A stretch of 64,000 bases of DNA from Reyranella aquatilis (lineage in GTDB: Bacteria > Pseudomonadota > Alphaproteobacteria > Reyranellales > Reyranellaceae): assembly GCF_020880995.1 (NCBI RefSeq), contig NZ_JAJISD010000004.1, positions 248,001 through 312,000 on the forward strand, read 5' to 3'. Shown here piece after piece: positions 9,630 through 20,205 of this stretch; positions within the stretch are counted from its first letter, which is position 1, and each line of letters starts with the position of its first letter. The notes beneath the pieces were generated by a model. The model did no database searches and was not told the origin of the DNA. It saw only the letters and a program-made list of their open reading frames with translations. The translations under genes were made by a program, and so were the position numbers.

Positions 9630-11394
9630 GCCCGCGCCGCGTCCGCTCGGGTCACCGACTCTAAGTTCCCGGATCGCGACGGCGCTCGGCCGCCTGTTTC
9701 CACGTGCGGTGCGCAAGGCGCCACCGCCGGCGACGGGCTCCGCCGATTCGCCGTCGCTGCTGCGCCGGCGGCGCAGCGTGGGTCGAGGCCACTCGCCGCT
9801 GACCCGGCGCATCCTGCTGCTCAACCTGATCCCGGTGGCGCTGCTCACCCTGGGCGCCGTCTACCTCAGCGACTACGAGGAGGAGCTGATCGACACCGAG
9901 CTCGCCTCGCTGCTGGTGCAGGGCGAGATGGTGGCCGCCGGCATCGGCGAGGTCGCGGTGGTCGGCGGCGAGACGACGGTCAACCGCATGGACGCCGACG
10001 CCGCGCGCCAGCTGCTGACGCGCCTCGTCCGCCCGACCGGCGTGCGCGCCCGGCTGTTCAGCGAGACAGGTGAACTGCTGGGCGATTCGGCGATGCTGAA
10101 CGAGGTCGGCCGCATACACGTCGTGCCCCTGCCGCCGCCCGAAACGCCGGGCGCGCCGCCCGAGGCAGAGACGAACATTGCCGATCGCGTCAGCGAATGG
10201 ATCGCCCGCCAGCTCTCGCGCGTCGATCACTATCCCGAATACGTCGACAAGCCGGTGCCGACCCTGCGCGACTTCCCCGAAGCCGCGAGCGCGCTGCGAG
10301 GGTTCAACGCCTCCGCCGTGCGCAGCGCCGGCGACGGCCGGCTGATCCTCAGCGCGGCGGTGCCGGTGCAGCGCTACAAGCAGGTGCTGGGGGCCCTGCT
10401 GCTGACGCGCGACAATCGCGCCATCGCCGCATCGCTGCGCGAGGTGCGCTACGACATGCTGACCATCGCGGCAGCCGCGCTCGGGATCACCGTACTGCTG
10501 TCGCTCTATCTTGCCGGCACCATCACCCAGCCGATCGTGCGTCTGGCCCGTGCCGCGGACGAGGTTCGCCTCGCCCGCGAAAGCCGCCCGGAGATCCCCG
10601 ATCTCGGCAAGCGCGGCGACGAGATCGGCGACCTGAACGACGCGCTGCGCTCGATGACCGAGGCGCTGTGGCTGCGCATCAACACCATCGAGAGCTTTGC
10701 CGCCGACGTGGCGCATGAGCTCAAGAACCCGCTGACGTCGCTGCGCTCGGCGATCGAGATGGCGGGCCATCCCAATCTCGATGCCGAGCGCCGCGCGAAG
10801 CTGATGGGCATCGTCATGGACGACATCAACCGCCTCAACCGGCTGATCTCCGACATCTCCGACGCCTCGCGCCTCGATGCCGAGCTGATGCGCGGCGAGG
10901 TCCGCCCGGTCGAACTCGACAAGCTGCTGCGCGACATGGTCCATCACTACGCCGTGACCGCCAACCAGAAGTCCGGCGTCGAGGTCGAGTATCGCGTCGC
11001 CGCCAATCCGCCCTTCGTGGCGCACGGGCATGACGGGCGCTACGGCCAGGTCTTCCGTAACGTCATCGACAACGCGATCTCCTTCTCGCCGAAGGGCTCG
11101 AAGATCATCGTCGAACTGGGCCGCGAACCGCGAAACGGGCCGTTCGTCGTGACGATCGACGACGAGGGCCAGGGCATTCCCGAGGACAATCTCGAATCGA
11201 TCTTCCAGCGCTTCTACTCGGAGCGCCCCACCGAGCATTTCGGCCAGCATTCCGGCCTCGGCCTCTCGATCTGCCGCCAGATCGTCGAGACCTACGGCGG
11301 CACGATCGCCGCGAGCAACAGGCGCGCGCCGGATGGCAGGGTCCTGGGCGCGCGCTTCACGGTGCGGTTGCCCTCGGCCAGCGGACGGAAGTGA
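9598..11394 (+). CDS. chvG: ChvG-type sensor histidine kinase
   Basis: The 598-residue membrane kinase pairs with ChvI. A proline-rich cytoplasmic N-terminus of about 65 residues is followed by a transmembrane helix ([20 protein letters not shown]), a periplasmic sensor of about 200 residues, a second helix ([20 protein letters not shown]), HAMP, the phosphoacceptor box [11 protein letters not shown] with His373, and the ATPase N and G boxes ([29 protein letters not shown]). The ATG at 9598 overlaps the chvI stop by 32 bases; a later start is possible. The stop overlaps the hprK GTG by 4 bases. Confidence 0.9.
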   Translation: MASDIDTATPEPAPRPLGSPTLSSRIATALGRLFPRAVRKAPPPATGSADSPSLLRRRRSVGRGHSPLTRRILLLNLIPVALLTLGAVYLSDYEEELIDTELASLLVQGEMVAAGIGEVAVVGGETTVNRMDADAARQLLTRLVRPTGVRARLFSETGELLGDSAMLNEVGRIHVVPLPPPETPGAPPEAETNIADRVSEWIARQLSRVDHYPEYVDKPVPTLRDFPEAASALRGFNASAVRSAGDGRLILSAAVPVQRYKQVLGALLLTRDNRAIAASLREVRYDMLTIAAAALGITVLLSLYLAGTITQPIVRLARAADEVRLARESRPEIPDLGKRGDEIGDLNDALRSMTEALWLRINTIESFAADVAHELKNPLTSLRSAIEMAGHPNLDAERRAKLMGIVMDDINRLNRLISDISDASRLDAELMRGEVRPVELDKLLRDMVHHYAVTANQKSGVEVEYRVAANPPFVAHGHDGRYGQVFRNVIDNAISFSPKGSKIIVELGREPRNGPFVVTIDDEGQGIPEDNLESIFQRFYSERPTEHFGQHSGLGLSICRQIVETYGGTIAASNRRAPDGRVLGARFTVRLPSASGRK

Positions 11395-11849
11395 CCGTCA
11401 CGGTAAAGACCTACGTCCACGCGACCTGCGTTGCACTGCAGGCAAGCGGCCGCCAGTGGCGCGGCGTCCTGCTGCGCGGACCCTCGGGCGCCGGCAAATC
11501 GGACCTGGCGCTGCGCCTCATCGATGCCGGCGCGAAGCTGGTGGCGGACGACCAGACCGCCCTGTTCAGGCGCGGGCGCTCCCTCATCGCCGCACCGCCA
11601 GGCACGATCTCGGGCCTGATGGAGGTGCGGGGCCTCGGCATCGTGCAGGTCGGCCGGTCCAGGCAACGTGCCCGGGTGCCGGTCGCGCTGCTGGTCGACC
11701 TCGTGACGCCGGAGAAGATCGAGCGCATGCCCGAGCCGGCCCGCGAGGACGTGCTGGGCGTCGACTTGCCGGTCATCGCGCTCGCACCGTTCGAGGCATC
11801 GGCCTCTGCGAAGTTGCGCCTTGCTCTCGCGCGAATCCCGGCGGCATGA
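11391..11849 (+). CDS. hprK: HPr kinase/phosphorylase, short form
   Basis: HprK phosphorylates and dephosphorylates HPr on serine. This product has only 152 residues, about half the length of the Firmicutes enzyme: it keeps the C-terminal catalytic domain and lacks the N-terminal domain, as is normal in Alphaproteobacteria. The Walker A GPSGAGKS is at residues 30-37 and the HprK signature region follows (GLMEVRGLGIVQV). GTG start, 4-base overlap with chvG. With rapZ, EIIA-Man and HPr it forms a regulatory, non-transporting PTS under ChvG/ChvI gene context. Confidence 0.93.
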   Translation: MTVTVKTYVHATCVALQASGRQWRGVLLRGPSGAGKSDLALRLIDAGAKLVADDQTALFRRGRSLIAAPPGTISGLMEVRGLGIVQVGRSRQRARVPVALLVDLVTPEKIERMPEPAREDVLGVDLPVIALAPFEASASAKLRLALARIPAA

Positions 11850-11865
11850 TCGGGATAGCCCGCTT

Positions 11866-12801
11866 ATGCCAGACAGCCCCGCCCTACCCGACCCTGCCAC
11901 AACGCAAGATCACCGTCGGCCGTTCGTCGTGGTCACCGGCCTGTCGGGCGCCGGCCGCGGCACCGCGCTGAACGTGCTGGACGATCTGGGCTATGTCGCC
12001 GTCGACAACGTGCCGCTGGTGCTGCTCAACGACCTGATGCGCTCGACCGGCGGTGCGCCCGGTGAAGCAGCCCCGCCCCTGGCCCTCGGCATCGACACCC
12101 GCACCTTCGGTTTCAACGCACGGGCTCTGGTCGACCAGATCGCCGAACTTCGCGAGCATCCCGGCCTCGCCGTGCGGCTGCTGTTCCTCGAAGCCGATAC
12201 CGAAACGCTGCAGCGGCGCTACACGGAATCGCGCCGGCCTCACCCGATGGCACCCGACCGCCCGGTGATCGACGGCATCACCGAGGAGCGCCGTCAGATC
12301 GGCTGGATGCGCGATGCGGCGGATCTCACCATCGACACGTCGTCGCTCTCGCCCCACCGTCTGAAGCAGATGCTGAGCGGCTATTTCGGCCGCGGACGCA
12401 GCATCGGCACCCGGATTTCCGTGATGTCGTTTTCCTTTCGTCGCGGCCTGCCGCGCGAGGCCGACCTGGTGTTCGACGCCCGCTTCCTCAAGAATCCACA
12501 CTACGACCCTGTGCTGAAGCCGTTGACCGGCTGCGATCCATCCGTGGCGGCATTCATCGCAACCGATCCCGACTACCGTCCGTTTGTGGAAAACCTGCAG
12601 AGCCTGATCGGGCCGCTGCTGCCGAGGTTCGATGCGGAGGGCAAGAGCTATCTGACCATCGCGATCGGCTGCACCGGAGGGCGACATCGCTCGGTGGCGC
12701 TGGCCGAGGAGCTTGCAGACTGGTTGCGAAGCGCAGGCCGGTCCGTCACTCTCTCGCACCGGGACGTCGGGGCGGCCGGGGAGGCCGGGGGCGCAGGGTA
12801 G
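11866..12801 (+). CDS. rapZ: RapZ-family nucleotide-binding protein
   Basis: The 311-residue protein belongs to the RapZ/YvcJ P-loop family; in E. coli RapZ guides RNase E to the GlmZ sRNA. The Walker A is GLSGAGRG (residues 25-32) with Arg replacing the usual Lys, a change I recall in other alphaproteobacterial members. The C-terminal RapZ domain shows SFSFRRGLPREADLVFDARFLKNP and IGCTGGRHRSVALAEELA, the phosphate-binding motif. ATG at 11866 fits the family start. The gene stands between hprK and the EIIA gene, a linkage that suggests a role in carbon or amino-sugar control. Confidence 0.93.
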   Translation: MPDSPALPDPATTQDHRRPFVVVTGLSGAGRGTALNVLDDLGYVAVDNVPLVLLNDLMRSTGGAPGEAAPPLALGIDTRTFGFNARALVDQIAELREHPGLAVRLLFLEADTETLQRRYTESRRPHPMAPDRPVIDGITEERRQIGWMRDAADLTIDTSSLSPHRLKQMLSGYFGRGRSIGTRISVMSFSFRRGLPREADLVFDARFLKNPHYDPVLKPLTGCDPSVAAFIATDPDYRPFVENLQSLIGPLLPRFDAEGKSYLTIAIGCTGGRHRSVALAEELADWLRSAGRSVTLSHRDVGAAGEAGGAG

Positions 12802-12809
12802 AGAAAAAT

Positions 12810-13214
12810 ATGATCGGTATCGTACTCGTGACTCACGGCAATCTGGCGCAGGAGTTCAAGGCCGCGCTGGAACATGTCGTCGGGGTGCAGCAGTGCCTGT
12901 CGACGGTCTGCATCGGCGCCGACGACGACATGGAGAAGCGACGCGCCGAAATCCTGGAAAGGGTTCGGGCCTGCGAGACAGGCGAAGGCGTCATCGTGCT
13001 GACGGACATGTTCGGGGGAACGCCCTCCAATCTCGCGATTTCCATCATGGAGCAGGCGCGCGTCGAGGTACTCGCCGGCGTCAACCTGCCGATGCTGGTC
13101 AAACTCGCCAGCGTCCGCACGCGGCCGATCGCCGAGGCCGTTCGCATGGCGCAGGAAGCCGGCCGGAAATACATCACGGTGGCCTCGCGGATCCTGGCGA
13201 AGGAAGCGTCGTGA
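12810..13214 (+). CDS. PTS EIIA, mannose family (regulatory)
   Basis: The 134-residue protein is a stand-alone EIIA of the mannose family, with the phosphoacceptor His9 in GIVLVTHGNLAQEF and the DMFGGTPSNLAIS motif. No EIIB, EIIC or EIID is near, so it is likely a regulatory phosphocarrier that receives phosphate from HPr. It starts 8 bases after rapZ and overlaps the HPr GTG by 4 bases. Such proteins are usual in the alphaproteobacterial chvG-hprK-HPr locus. Confidence 0.92.
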   Translation: MIGIVLVTHGNLAQEFKAALEHVVGVQQCLSTVCIGADDDMEKRRAEILERVRACETGEGVIVLTDMFGGTPSNLAISIMEQARVEVLAGVNLPMLVKLASVRTRPIAEAVRMAQEAGRKYITVASRILAKEAS

Positions 13215-13522
13215 GCGACACCCTGCCCGGATCCAGTGCCGAGGCCAGCATCGGCGCGCTGAAGCGCAGCCTCGCGATCGCCAACAAGCGGGGCCTGCAT
13301 GCCCGGGCGGCCGCCAAGTTCGTGCGCACCGCGGGTCAGTTCGACGCCGTCGTGCGGGTGTCCTTCAAGGGTCAGGAAGTCTCGGGCCTTTCGATCATGG
13401 GCCTGATGATGCTCGCCGCCGGGATCGGCAGCACCGTCGAGGTGGCCTGCTCGGGCCGCCAGGCCGCGGAGGCGATGGCCGCCATTTCGTCGCTCGTCGA
13501 AGGAAAGTTCGGCGAGGATTGA
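13211..13522 (+). CDS. ptsH: HPr phosphocarrier protein
   Basis: The 103-residue HPr has His30 in the active-site motif KRGLHARAA (phosphorylated by Enzyme I) and Ser61 in SGLSIMGLM (target of HprK). The His-Ser spacing of 31 equals that of B. subtilis His15-Ser46. An extra 15 residues precede the usual start. Translation begins at a GTG overlapping the EIIA stop (GTGA). With HprK upstream this gives a full Ser-phosphorylation loop; Enzyme I is not in the window. Confidence 0.95.
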   Translation: MSDTLPGSSAEASIGALKRSLAIANKRGLHARAAAKFVRTAGQFDAVVRVSFKGQEVSGLSIMGLMMLAAGIGSTVEVACSGRQAAEAMAAISSLVEGKFGED

Positions 13523-13559
13523 GAGATGGCGAGGCCTGCATAAAGGCCTGCGCATACCG

Positions 13560-13581
13560 ACATAAATTATTGCTTATATGT
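13560..13581. promoter_or_regulatory. AT-rich imperfect palindrome upstream of ahcY
   Basis: A 22-base AT-rich site with outer arms ACATA and TATGT stands out in the GC-rich leader 99 bases before ahcY. S-adenosylhomocysteine and methionine-cycle genes in Alphaproteobacteria are often controlled by ArsR-type SahR or similar proteins at AT-rich palindromes, so an operator is possible. It may also just be the promoter region. The symmetry is partial. Confidence 0.35.
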
Positions 13582-13679
13582 TGATCCGGCGCGTTGAGGC
13601 CGCTTCCCGCCGCTGATAGAACACGCCCGCTTTCGCAATTCGTCGCCTGCCGAAACGGGCACACTTCAAGGAGCGCCAC

Positions 13680-15071
<1,392 letters not shown>

Positions 15072-15117
15072 GCGATCCGTAACGGCCCACAGCGGCCGAC
15101 CCGGAGCCCATGCTAAG

Positions 15118-15150
15118 AAGTCGGCATCGAAAGATGCCGACTTTTTCTTT
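15118..15150 (+). terminator. Intrinsic terminator of ahcY, overlapping the tsaE start
   Basis: An 11-base-pair perfect stem (AAGTCGGCATC / GATGCCGACTT) with a GAAA tetraloop is followed by TTTCTTT. This is the clearest rho-independent terminator of the window. The tsaE ATG at 15134 is part of the 3' arm of the stem. Confidence 0.85.
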
Positions 15151-15577
15151 GCCCCTTCCCGACGAAGCCGCGACGGAGCGGCTGGGCGCGCGCCTGGCCT
15201 CCCGCCTGCGGCCGCGCGACGTCGTGGCGCTGGAGGGCGGCCTGGGCGCCGGCAAGACGACGCTGGCCCGCGCCATCCTGCGGGCCGCCGCGGGCGAGCC
15301 GGCGCTGATCGTCCCCAGCCCGACCTTCACCCTGGTCGAGGTCTACGAGACGCCACGCGGCAGCTTCTGGCATTTCGACCTCTATCGGCTGGAAGAGCCG
15401 GAACAGGTCTTCGAACTGGGCTGGGAAGAGGCCCGGATCGACGGCGTGGCGCTGGTCGAATGGGCCGAGCGGCTGGGCCCGCTGCTGCCGCGCGAGCGGC
15501 TCACCATCAACCTGTCGGTCGAGGGCGACGGCCGCCTCGCGACCCTCGAAGGAGATTCCCGTTTTGGCGAAGTCTGA
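15134..15577 (+). CDS. tsaE: TsaE ATPase of tRNA t6A synthesis
   Basis: The 147-residue ATPase works with TsaB and TsaD in making N6-threonylcarbamoyl-adenosine at position 37 of ANN-decoding tRNAs. It has the Walker A GGLGAGKTTLAR, the switch-like SPTFTLVEVY and HFDLYRLEEPEQVFELGWEE. The start at 15134 aligns with known TsaE N-termini (PLPDEAAT); an in-frame ATG at 15110 with GGAG close upstream is the alternative. The preferred start is inside the ahcY terminator hairpin. Its 3' end overlaps the amgK start by 14 bases. Confidence 0.93.
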   Translation: MPTFSLPLPDEAATERLGARLASRLRPRDVVALEGGLGAGKTTLARAILRAAAGEPALIVPSPTFTLVEVYETPRGSFWHFDLYRLEEPEQVFELGWEEARIDGVALVEWAERLGPLLPRERLTINLSVEGDGRLATLEGDSRFGEV

Positions 15578-16571
15578 ACGCGACCATCTGCGCGCCGAAT
15601 TCGTGAGCCGCGCCGGCTGGGGCGATGCCGGCGAGCGGCTGCTGGCGGGCGACGCCTCGTTCCGGAAGTATTTCCGGCTGAGCCGGCCGCGCGGCTCGGC
15701 GGTCGTGATGGACGCGCCGCCGCCGCAGGAAGACGTGCGGCCCTTCGTTCAGATCGGCCGCCACCTGATCGGGCTCGGCCTCAGCGCGCCCGAGATCATC
15801 GCCGAGGATGTCGAGCATGGTTTCCTGCTGCTGGAGGATTTCGGCGACGACACCTACGCCCAGGTGCTGAAGGCCGGGGGCGACGAGGGCGAACTCTACA
15901 GCCGCGCCACCGACGTGCTGGTCACGCTCTATCGCGCCGGCGAGCGCAGCCTGCTGCCGGGCCTCGGCGCCTATACCGGCGACGCGCTGATCGAGGCCGC
16001 GCTGCTGCTGCCCGAATGGTACCTGCCGGAAGCGACCGGCAAGCCCACGCCACCGGAAGAGATCGAATGCTACACCGCGGCCTGGCATCAATGCCTGGCG
16101 GCTCTTCCTCCCATGACCGAGACGCTGCTGCTGCGCGACTATCACAAGGACAATCTCCTGTGGCTGCCGGCGCGGCCGGGCGTCCGGGCGTGCGGCCTGC
16201 TCGACTTCCAGGATGCCCAGCGCGGCCACCCCTCCTACGATCTCGTGTCCCTGATCGAGGATGCGCGCCGCGACGTGGCGCCCGCCGTTCAGGCCGCCTG
16301 CCTCGACCGTTACATCGGGGAAGCCGGCATCGCCGACGCCGCGGGCTTTCGCACCGGCTTCGCGTTGATGGCCGCGCAACGCCATGCCCGCATCATCGGC
16401 GTTTTCGTCCGCCTGCTGCGGCGCGACGGCAAGCCCGACTACCTGCAATACCTGCCGCGAGTCTGGCGCATGTTCGAACGGTCGCTGCAGCATGAGGCGC
16501 TTTCGCCGCTGCGCGCCTGGGTCGACCGGCTCCTGCCGCCGGAACTGCGCCGCATCGGAGCCACGTCGTGA
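15564..16571 (+). CDS. amgK: AmgK-type anomeric amino-sugar kinase
   Basis: The 335-residue protein has the aminoglycoside-phosphotransferase fold: a Gly/Ser/Phe loop (GDASFRKYFR), the catalytic loop RDYHKDNLLW and the metal Asp in LLDFQDAQRGHPSYDL. Followed directly by a MurU-like nucleotidyltransferase, it matches AmgK, which phosphorylates MurNAc and GlcNAc at C1 in the peptidoglycan recycling route that bypasses de novo UDP-MurNAc synthesis and gives intrinsic fosfomycin tolerance. Start codon is TTG with GAAGGAG 7 bases before it; it overlaps tsaE. Function by homology and pairing. Confidence 0.85.
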   Translation: MAKSERDHLRAEFVSRAGWGDAGERLLAGDASFRKYFRLSRPRGSAVVMDAPPPQEDVRPFVQIGRHLIGLGLSAPEIIAEDVEHGFLLLEDFGDDTYAQVLKAGGDEGELYSRATDVLVTLYRAGERSLLPGLGAYTGDALIEAALLLPEWYLPEATGKPTPPEEIECYTAAWHQCLAALPPMTETLLLRDYHKDNLLWLPARPGVRACGLLDFQDAQRGHPSYDLVSLIEDARRDVAPAVQAACLDRYIGEAGIADAAGFRTGFALMAAQRHARIIGVFVRLLRRDGKPDYLQYLPRVWRMFERSLQHEALSPLRAWVDRLLPPELRRIGATS

Positions 16572-17260
16572 TCCGCAGCGCCATGATCCTGGCGGCCGGC
16601 CGTGGCGAACGCATGCGGCCGCTGACTGATTCGATTCCCAAGCCGCTCATTCCCGTCGCCGGCCGCTCGATGCTGGAGCGCACGATGGACCGGCTGCAAC
16701 GCAGCGGCGTGCAGAACGTCGTCGTCAACGTGCATCACCTCGGCAACCAGATCGCCGAGCGGATCGGCAACCGCGCCCGCATCGTTCGCGAGGACCGGCT
16801 GCTGGAGACCGGCGGCAGCGTCCGCAATGCGCTGCCCCTGCTCGGCAACGCGCCGTTCTTCGTGCTGAACGGCGACGGTCTGTGGCGCGACGGGCCGGAC
16901 TCGATGCTGGGGCGCCTTGCCGCGATGTGGGATCCCAACCGCATGGATGCGCTGCTGCTGCTGCATCCGCTGGCGAAGACCATCGGCCGCGAGGAGAAGG
17001 ATCGTGGCGACTACTATCTCGAACCCGACGGTCGCGCCCGTCATCGTGGCACGGCCGAGACCGCGCCCTACCTGTTCGCGTCCATCTCGGTCTGCGATTC
17101 GCGTCTTTTCAACGGCTCGCCCGAGGGTCCCTTTTCGCTCCTGAAGCTGTGGAGCCGCTCGGAACAGGCGGGCCGCCTCTACGGACTCGTGCATGACGGC
17201 GACTGGTTCCATGTCGGCACGCCGGCCGCGCTGGCCGAGGCTGAACGCGTGCTGGGATGA
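16568..17260 (+). CDS. murU: MurU-type MurNAc-1-P uridylyltransferase
   Basis: The 230-residue nucleotidyltransferase carries the signature AAGRGERMRPLTDSIPKPL, where the Gly-rich loop and the PKP Lys bind the nucleotide, plus LNGDGLW with the metal-binding Asp. MurU joins UTP to MurNAc-1-phosphate, giving UDP-MurNAc from recycled wall sugar. GTG start, overlapping amgK by 4 bases, and its stop overlaps addB by 4 bases. The adjacency to the sugar kinase supports the call over a generic sugar-phosphate nucleotidyltransferase. Confidence 0.85.
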   Translation: MIRSAMILAAGRGERMRPLTDSIPKPLIPVAGRSMLERTMDRLQRSGVQNVVVNVHHLGNQIAERIGNRARIVREDRLLETGGSVRNALPLLGNAPFFVLNGDGLWRDGPDSMLGRLAAMWDPNRMDALLLLHPLAKTIGREEKDRGDYYLEPDGRARHRGTAETAPYLFASISVCDSRLFNGSPEGPFSLLKLWSRSEQAGRLYGLVHDGDWFHVGTPAALAEAERVLG

Positions 17261-20205
17261 AGGGACTCTTCACCATCGGCACGGAACGCCGGTTCGTCGA
17301 CGAGCTGGCGCGGGTGGTGCTCGCCGAACACGCGGACGATCCGCTGGCGCTGGCCGACGTGCTGATCCTGCTGCCGACCCGGCGCTCGGTCCGCGCCCTG
17401 CGCGAAGCCTTCCTGCGCGCCGCCGGCGGCACGCCTACGATCCTGCCGCGCATGGCGCCGCTGGGCGACGTCGACGACGGAGAATGGGAGATCGCATCCG
17501 GCGACGGCGATGCACTCACGCTGCCGCCCGCCATCGAGACCGCCGAGCGCGAGGCGCTGCTCGCGCAGTTCGTCGCGCGCTTCAAGGACGGCCAGGGACA
17601 TCCCATCGCACAATCGTCAGCGCAGGCCCTGAAGCTCGCGCGCGAGTTGGGCCGCCTGCTCGACGAACTCGCCATCGAAGGCGTGTCCTTCGCCCAGCTC
17701 GAGGGACTCGTCGAGGGCAACTTCGCGACCCACTGGCAGCGCACCCTGCGGTTCCTGGCCATCGTCGGCGAGACCTGGCCGCAGGTCCTGGCCGAGCGCG
17801 GACGGATCGATGCGATCGAGCGACGCACACGCGCGATCCGCAACCAGGCCGCTCGCTGGCGCGCGAATCCTCCGGCAACGCCGGTGATCGCCGCGGGCTC
17901 GACCGGCTCGCAACCCGCCACGCGCGATCTCCTCGCGGCGATCGCCGAGCTGCCGCAGGGTGCCGTCGTCCTGCCGGGCCTCGACCGCGACATGGACGAG
18001 GCGAGCTGGGACGCGCTCGAACCGTCGCATCCGCAATACGGCCTGCGCGAGTTGTTGCTTGCGCTCGGCCGCGCGCGCGCCGACGTCGAAGAGTGGCCCG
18101 GCATCGCCAGCGGCCCGGCGCGTCATCTCCTCCTCACCGAGTTGATGCGGCCCGCCGAGACCAGCGAAGCCTGGATCAAGCCCGACGCCGCCTCGCTCGA
18201 ACATGTGACGCGCGCCGATTGCGCGACGCCGCATCAGGAAGCCCTGGTCGTGGCGCTGGCGCTGCGCAGCGTGCTCGACACGCCGACGCGCACCGCCGCG
18301 CTCGTCACGCCCGACCGCGAACTGGCGCGGCGCGTCACCGCCGAGCTGAAGCGCTGGAACATCGACATCGACGATTCGGCCGGCGCATCGCTCGCCGACA
18401 CGCCGCCCGCCGGCCTGCTGCACGCCTTGATCGCGGCGGTCGATTCGGGCTTCGCACCGGTCGAGCTGCTGGCGCTGCTCAAGCATCCGCTGTGCACCCT
18501 GGGCGGCGAGCGCGCCGCCGTGCTCGACGCGACGCGGCGCCTCGACCGCAAATGCCTGCGCGGCCTGAAGCCGGCTCCCGGCCTGGCCTCGATCCGCGCC
18601 CTGGTCGAGCAGGCGACGTTCGGCGATGCGGACGATCGCACGACGGTCCGGACGCTGATCGATCGCCTCGACGAGGCGACCGCCGCCCTCGTCGCCCGGA
18701 TGCAGGGCGAGTCCGCACCCGACGCGCTGCTCGATGCGACCGTCGCCGCGGCGGAGAACATCGCGCCGCCGGAGACGCTGTGGGCGGGCGAAGCCGGTTC
18801 CGCGCTGGCCGACGCGCTGGGCCGCCTGCGTACGGCCTGGACGGGCCAGCCGGCGATCGCCGCGGGCGAATGGCCCGGCCTGTTCGCCGCCATGCTGGAG
18901 CCCGAGACGATCCGTCCGTCGTTCGGCCGCCATCCCCGTCTCTCGATCTGGGGTCCGCTCGAAGCGCGACTGCAGCGCGCCGACCTGCTGGTGCTGGGCG
19001 GCCTGAACGAAGGGACGTGGCCGCCGGCCGTCGAGACCGGCCCATGGATCAACCGGCCCATGCGCAAGGATCTCGGGCTGCAGCAACCCGAGCGGCGCAT
19101 CGGTCTCTCCGCCCACGATTTCATCGCAGCCCTCGGCGCCGAACGCGTCCTGCTGACGCGCGCCGAGCGGGTGGGCGGCGCGCCGACCGTGCCGTCGCGC
19201 TGGCTGGCCCGTCTCGACGCCCTGTTCGGCTACGAACCCGGCGGCTCTGCGCCGGTGCCGGAATACATCCAGCGCGGCCGCCGCAGCTTCGTGGCCTGGG
19301 CCGAGCGGATCGACCGGCCCGACAACTACGAACCCTGGCTGCGGCCGGAGCCACGCCCACCGGTAGAGGCGCGGCCCATACGTCTCTCGGTCTCCAGCGT
19401 CGAACAGTGGCGGCGCGATCCCTACGGTCTCTACGCACGCCGCATCCTTCGCCTCGAGGCGCTGAAATCGCTGGAAGAGGAATTGGGCGCCGCCGATCGC
19501 GGCAACGCCCTGCACGACGCCCTCGACGCGTTCCTGAAAGCCCATCCGTCCGGGATCCTGCCGCCCGACGCGGTGCGGGAATTCGAGGCGCTGGGCGAGA
19601 AGCATCTGGCCGATCTGCTGACCGCGCCCGCCGAAAGAGCCTTCTGGTGGCCACGCTTCCGGCGCCTCGCTCACTGGTTCGTCGCCGAGGAGAACAAGCG
19701 GCGCGCCACCGGCGCGAGGCTGCTCGACAGCGAGAGCAAGGCCGCGATGACGGTCGGGCCCGCGAGTCGCCCACTGCGCATCGAGGCCCGCGCCGACCGC
19801 GTCGACGAGCTGGAGCACGGCGCCTGGGAGATCATCGACTACAAGACCGGCCGGGTCCCCACCAAGGACGAACTCGACGCGCTCTTTGCGCCGCAACTCC
19901 TGCTCGAAGCGGCGATGGCCGAACGCGGCGGCTTCGAGAAGATCGACGGCAGGGCGGAGACGGTGCGTCTCTCCTACTGGCAGGCCAACGGTCTCGGTGA
20001 CGGCGGCAAGGTGAGCCCGATCAAGGATAGCGACACGCTCGTGGCCGAGATGATGGTGCTGGTCGAAAAGATGGCGAACCATTTCGCCCATCCGGACACG
20101 CCCTATCCCGCACTGCCCTGGCCGGCCTACGGCCCGCATTTCAACGACTATGCCCATCTCGAGCGCGTCGCCGAATGGTCAACCGCGGGCGGCGGTGACG
20201 AATGA
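17257..20205 (+). CDS. addB: Double-strand break repair protein AddB
   Basis: The 982-residue subunit works with AddA in resecting DNA ends for RecA loading. The N-terminal inactive-helicase part has LLPTRRSVRALREAF; the C-terminal PD-(D/E)XK nuclease has WEIIDYKTGRVPTKDE with the Asp and Lys of the active site, and QLLLEAAM after it. In Firmicutes AddB, Cys residues around the nuclease bind a 4Fe-4S cluster; here the matching segment is VEQWRRDPYGLYARRIL without Cys, so the cluster seems absent, as expected for the alphaproteobacterial type. Overlaps murU and addA by 4 bases each. Confidence 0.93.
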   Translation: MKGLFTIGTERRFVDELARVVLAEHADDPLALADVLILLPTRRSVRALREAFLRAAGGTPTILPRMAPLGDVDDGEWEIASGDGDALTLPPAIETAEREALLAQFVARFKDGQGHPIAQSSAQALKLARELGRLLDELAIEGVSFAQLEGLVEGNFATHWQRTLRFLAIVGETWPQVLAERGRIDAIERRTRAIRNQAARWRANPPATPVIAAGSTGSQPATRDLLAAIAELPQGAVVLPGLDRDMDEASWDALEPSHPQYGLRELLLALGRARADVEEWPGIASGPARHLLLTELMRPAETSEAWIKPDAASLEHVTRADCATPHQEALVVALALRSVLDTPTRTAALVTPDRELARRVTAELKRWNIDIDDSAGASLADTPPAGLLHALIAAVDSGFAPVELLALLKHPLCTLGGERAAVLDATRRLDRKCLRGLKPAPGLASIRALVEQATFGDADDRTTVRTLIDRLDEATAALVARMQGESAPDALLDATVAAAENIAPPETLWAGEAGSALADALGRLRTAWTGQPAIAAGEWPGLFAAMLEPETIRPSFGRHPRLSIWGPLEARLQRADLLVLGGLNEGTWPPAVETGPWINRPMRKDLGLQQPERRIGLSAHDFIAALGAERVLLTRAERVGGAPTVPSRWLARLDALFGYEPGGSAPVPEYIQRGRRSFVAWAERIDRPDNYEPWLRPEPRPPVEARPIRLSVSSVEQWRRDPYGLYARRILRLEALKSLEEELGAADRGNALHDALDAFLKAHPSGILPPDAVREFEALGEKHLADLLTAPAERAFWWPRFRRLAHWFVAEENKRRATGARLLDSESKAAMTVGPASRPLRIEARADRVDELEHGAWEIIDYKTGRVPTKDELDALFAPQLLLEAAMAERGGFEKIDGRAETVRLSYWQANGLGDGGKVSPIKDSDTLVAEMMVLVEKMANHFAHPDTPYPALPWPAYGPHFNDYAHLERVAEWSTAGGGDE

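Noticed and set aside
11866..12801. RapZ taken as inactive because of Arg in the Walker A motif
   Set aside because: GxSGAGR forms are, as far as I recall, usual in alphaproteobacterial RapZ, so this is not a sign of decay.
13582..13679. SAH or SAM riboswitch in the ahcY leader
   Set aside because: I looked for the conserved SAH aptamer core and for SAM-II type elements and found no matching sequence or pseudoknot-like pairing.
17617..20157. An 846-codon open frame on the minus strand
   Set aside because: It is antisense to addB, whose product has the expected nuclease and helicase-like motifs. No start signal or known domain is seen.
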